From assembly GCA_038209195.1 (NCBI GenBank), contig JBBQXY010000008.1, positions 1-64,000 of the forward strand: a DNA stretch of 64,000 nt, in the 5' to 3' direction. The stretch comes from JBBQXY01 sp038209195. Lineage in GTDB: Bacteria; Chloroflexota; Ktedonobacteria; Ktedonobacterales; Ktedonobacteraceae. Shown piece after piece: positions 63,611 through 64,000 of the stretch. The position numbers and the translations under genes are program-made. The number at the start of each line of letters is the position of its first letter. The first letter of the stretch is position 1. A model generated the notes under the pieces. It was given only the letters and a program-made list of their open reading frames with translations, ran no database searches and had not been told where the DNA came from.

Positions 63611-64000
63611 ATGAAAATACTTGTATCGGGCGGCGGCACCGGGGGCCATATCTATCCAGCCCTGGCCGTAGCAACGCTCCTCAAAAAAAACTATCAAGCA
63701 AAAATCTTGTATCTCGGCAGCGACGACGGCCTGGAGAACGAGCTAGCACCAGCCGCGGGTTTTCCTTTAGCCACCGTCAAAGCAGGCAAGCTACGCCGCT
63801 ATATCTCCTGGCAGACATTCACCGGCGTGGCCCGCGTCCCGCTTGGCATGACACAGGCCGTTGGCATCGTCCGTCGCTTCGCGCCAGACGTGGTCTTTAC
63901 CAGTGGCGGCTATGTAGCAGTTCCGGCAGGACTGGCTGCTCGCATCAACAACATACCCTTGTTGATGCACCAGCAGGATGTGCCACCGAACCTGTCCAAC
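63611..64000 (+). CDS. murG: MurG (N-acetylglucosaminyltransferase), truncated by the window edge
   Basis: The first 130 codons of MurG, which adds GlcNAc to lipid I to form lipid II. The ATG follows the ftsW stop without a gap. The nucleotide-binding loop is KILVSGGGTGGHIYPALAV, and VFTSGGYVAVPAGLAA and LLMHQQDVPPNLSN are intact. It runs off the right edge. Confidence 0.93.
   Translation, partial: MKILVSGGGTGGHIYPALAVATLLKKNYQAKILYLGSDDGLENELAPAAGFPLATVKAGKLRRYISWQTFTGVARVPLGMTQAVGIVRRFAPDVVFTSGGYVAVPAGLAARINNIPLLMHQQDVPPNLSN

Overview
The window reads as a chromosomal segment of a Gram-positive-like, GC-moderate soil bacterium, most probably a member of the Chloroflexota class Ktedonobacteria. 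This is an inference from several things: an mraZ-led cell-wall/division cluster, tandem class A penicillin-binding proteins, a lactate-dehydrogenase-like malate dehydrogenase, a Rad50-type ATPase next to NurA, an F420-type NADP oxidoreductase, large two-component fusions, and many GC-rich dispersed intergenic repeats. No phage genes, transposase, rRNA or CRISPR array were found. One tRNA (Gln, anticodon CTG) is present.

Layout. 0-4.5 kb: acyl-CoA ligase and rsmI flanked by related repeats, then mdh (minus) and an N-terminally shortened intradiol dioxygenase. 4.7 kb: tRNA-Gln with its own promoter and terminator. 4.9-8 kb: AI-2E-family permease, a bacterial DA1-like zinc peptidase and an ECF sigma factor. 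7.9-16.5 kb: surface-polysaccharide genes (phosphodiesterase, flippase, a two-domain glycosyltransferase), a CBS protein and a secreted lysozyme-like protein. 16.9-20.4 kb: two tandem signal peptidases, a membrane protein and a phosphate-type MFS permease. 20.6-27.9 kb: a phosphatase, then a minus-strand run of rad50-like, nurA, CpXC protein, mogA and a WD40 protein. 28.3-40.1 kb: lipoprotein, two tandem PBP1-type enzymes, an HTH regulator, a secreted Asp-box propeller, and a fused relic of a second nurA-herA pair. 40.6-54.3 kb: xdhC, then a 12-kb block (CheB-CheR-PAS-kinase and response regulator, a Rad52-like annealing candidate, CoA-transferase/M20 peptidase/aminotransferase operon, methyltransferase, MBL hydrolase) bounded by two inverted copies of one repeat element. 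55.7-57.9 kb: F420-type oxidoreductase and a MarR-PDZ fusion. 58-64 kb: mraZ-rsmH-ftsL-ftsI-ftsW-murG, cut off inside murG by the window edge.

How the parts work together. The dcw-type cluster supplies division and septal peptidoglycan functions. The two class A PBPs, the lysozyme-like protein and the signal peptidases serve envelope assembly and export. The Rad50/NurA pair and the Rad52-like protein point to double-strand-break repair. The cheBR-kinase and response regulator form a signalling pair under a promoter at the edge of a repeat element. The strongest items for a second look are the MarR-PDZ fusion, the NurA-HerA deletion relic, the Rad50-like protein with a CX6C rather than CXXC hook, the inverted repeat pair with inward-facing promoters, and the 10-bp-phased MraZ operator.
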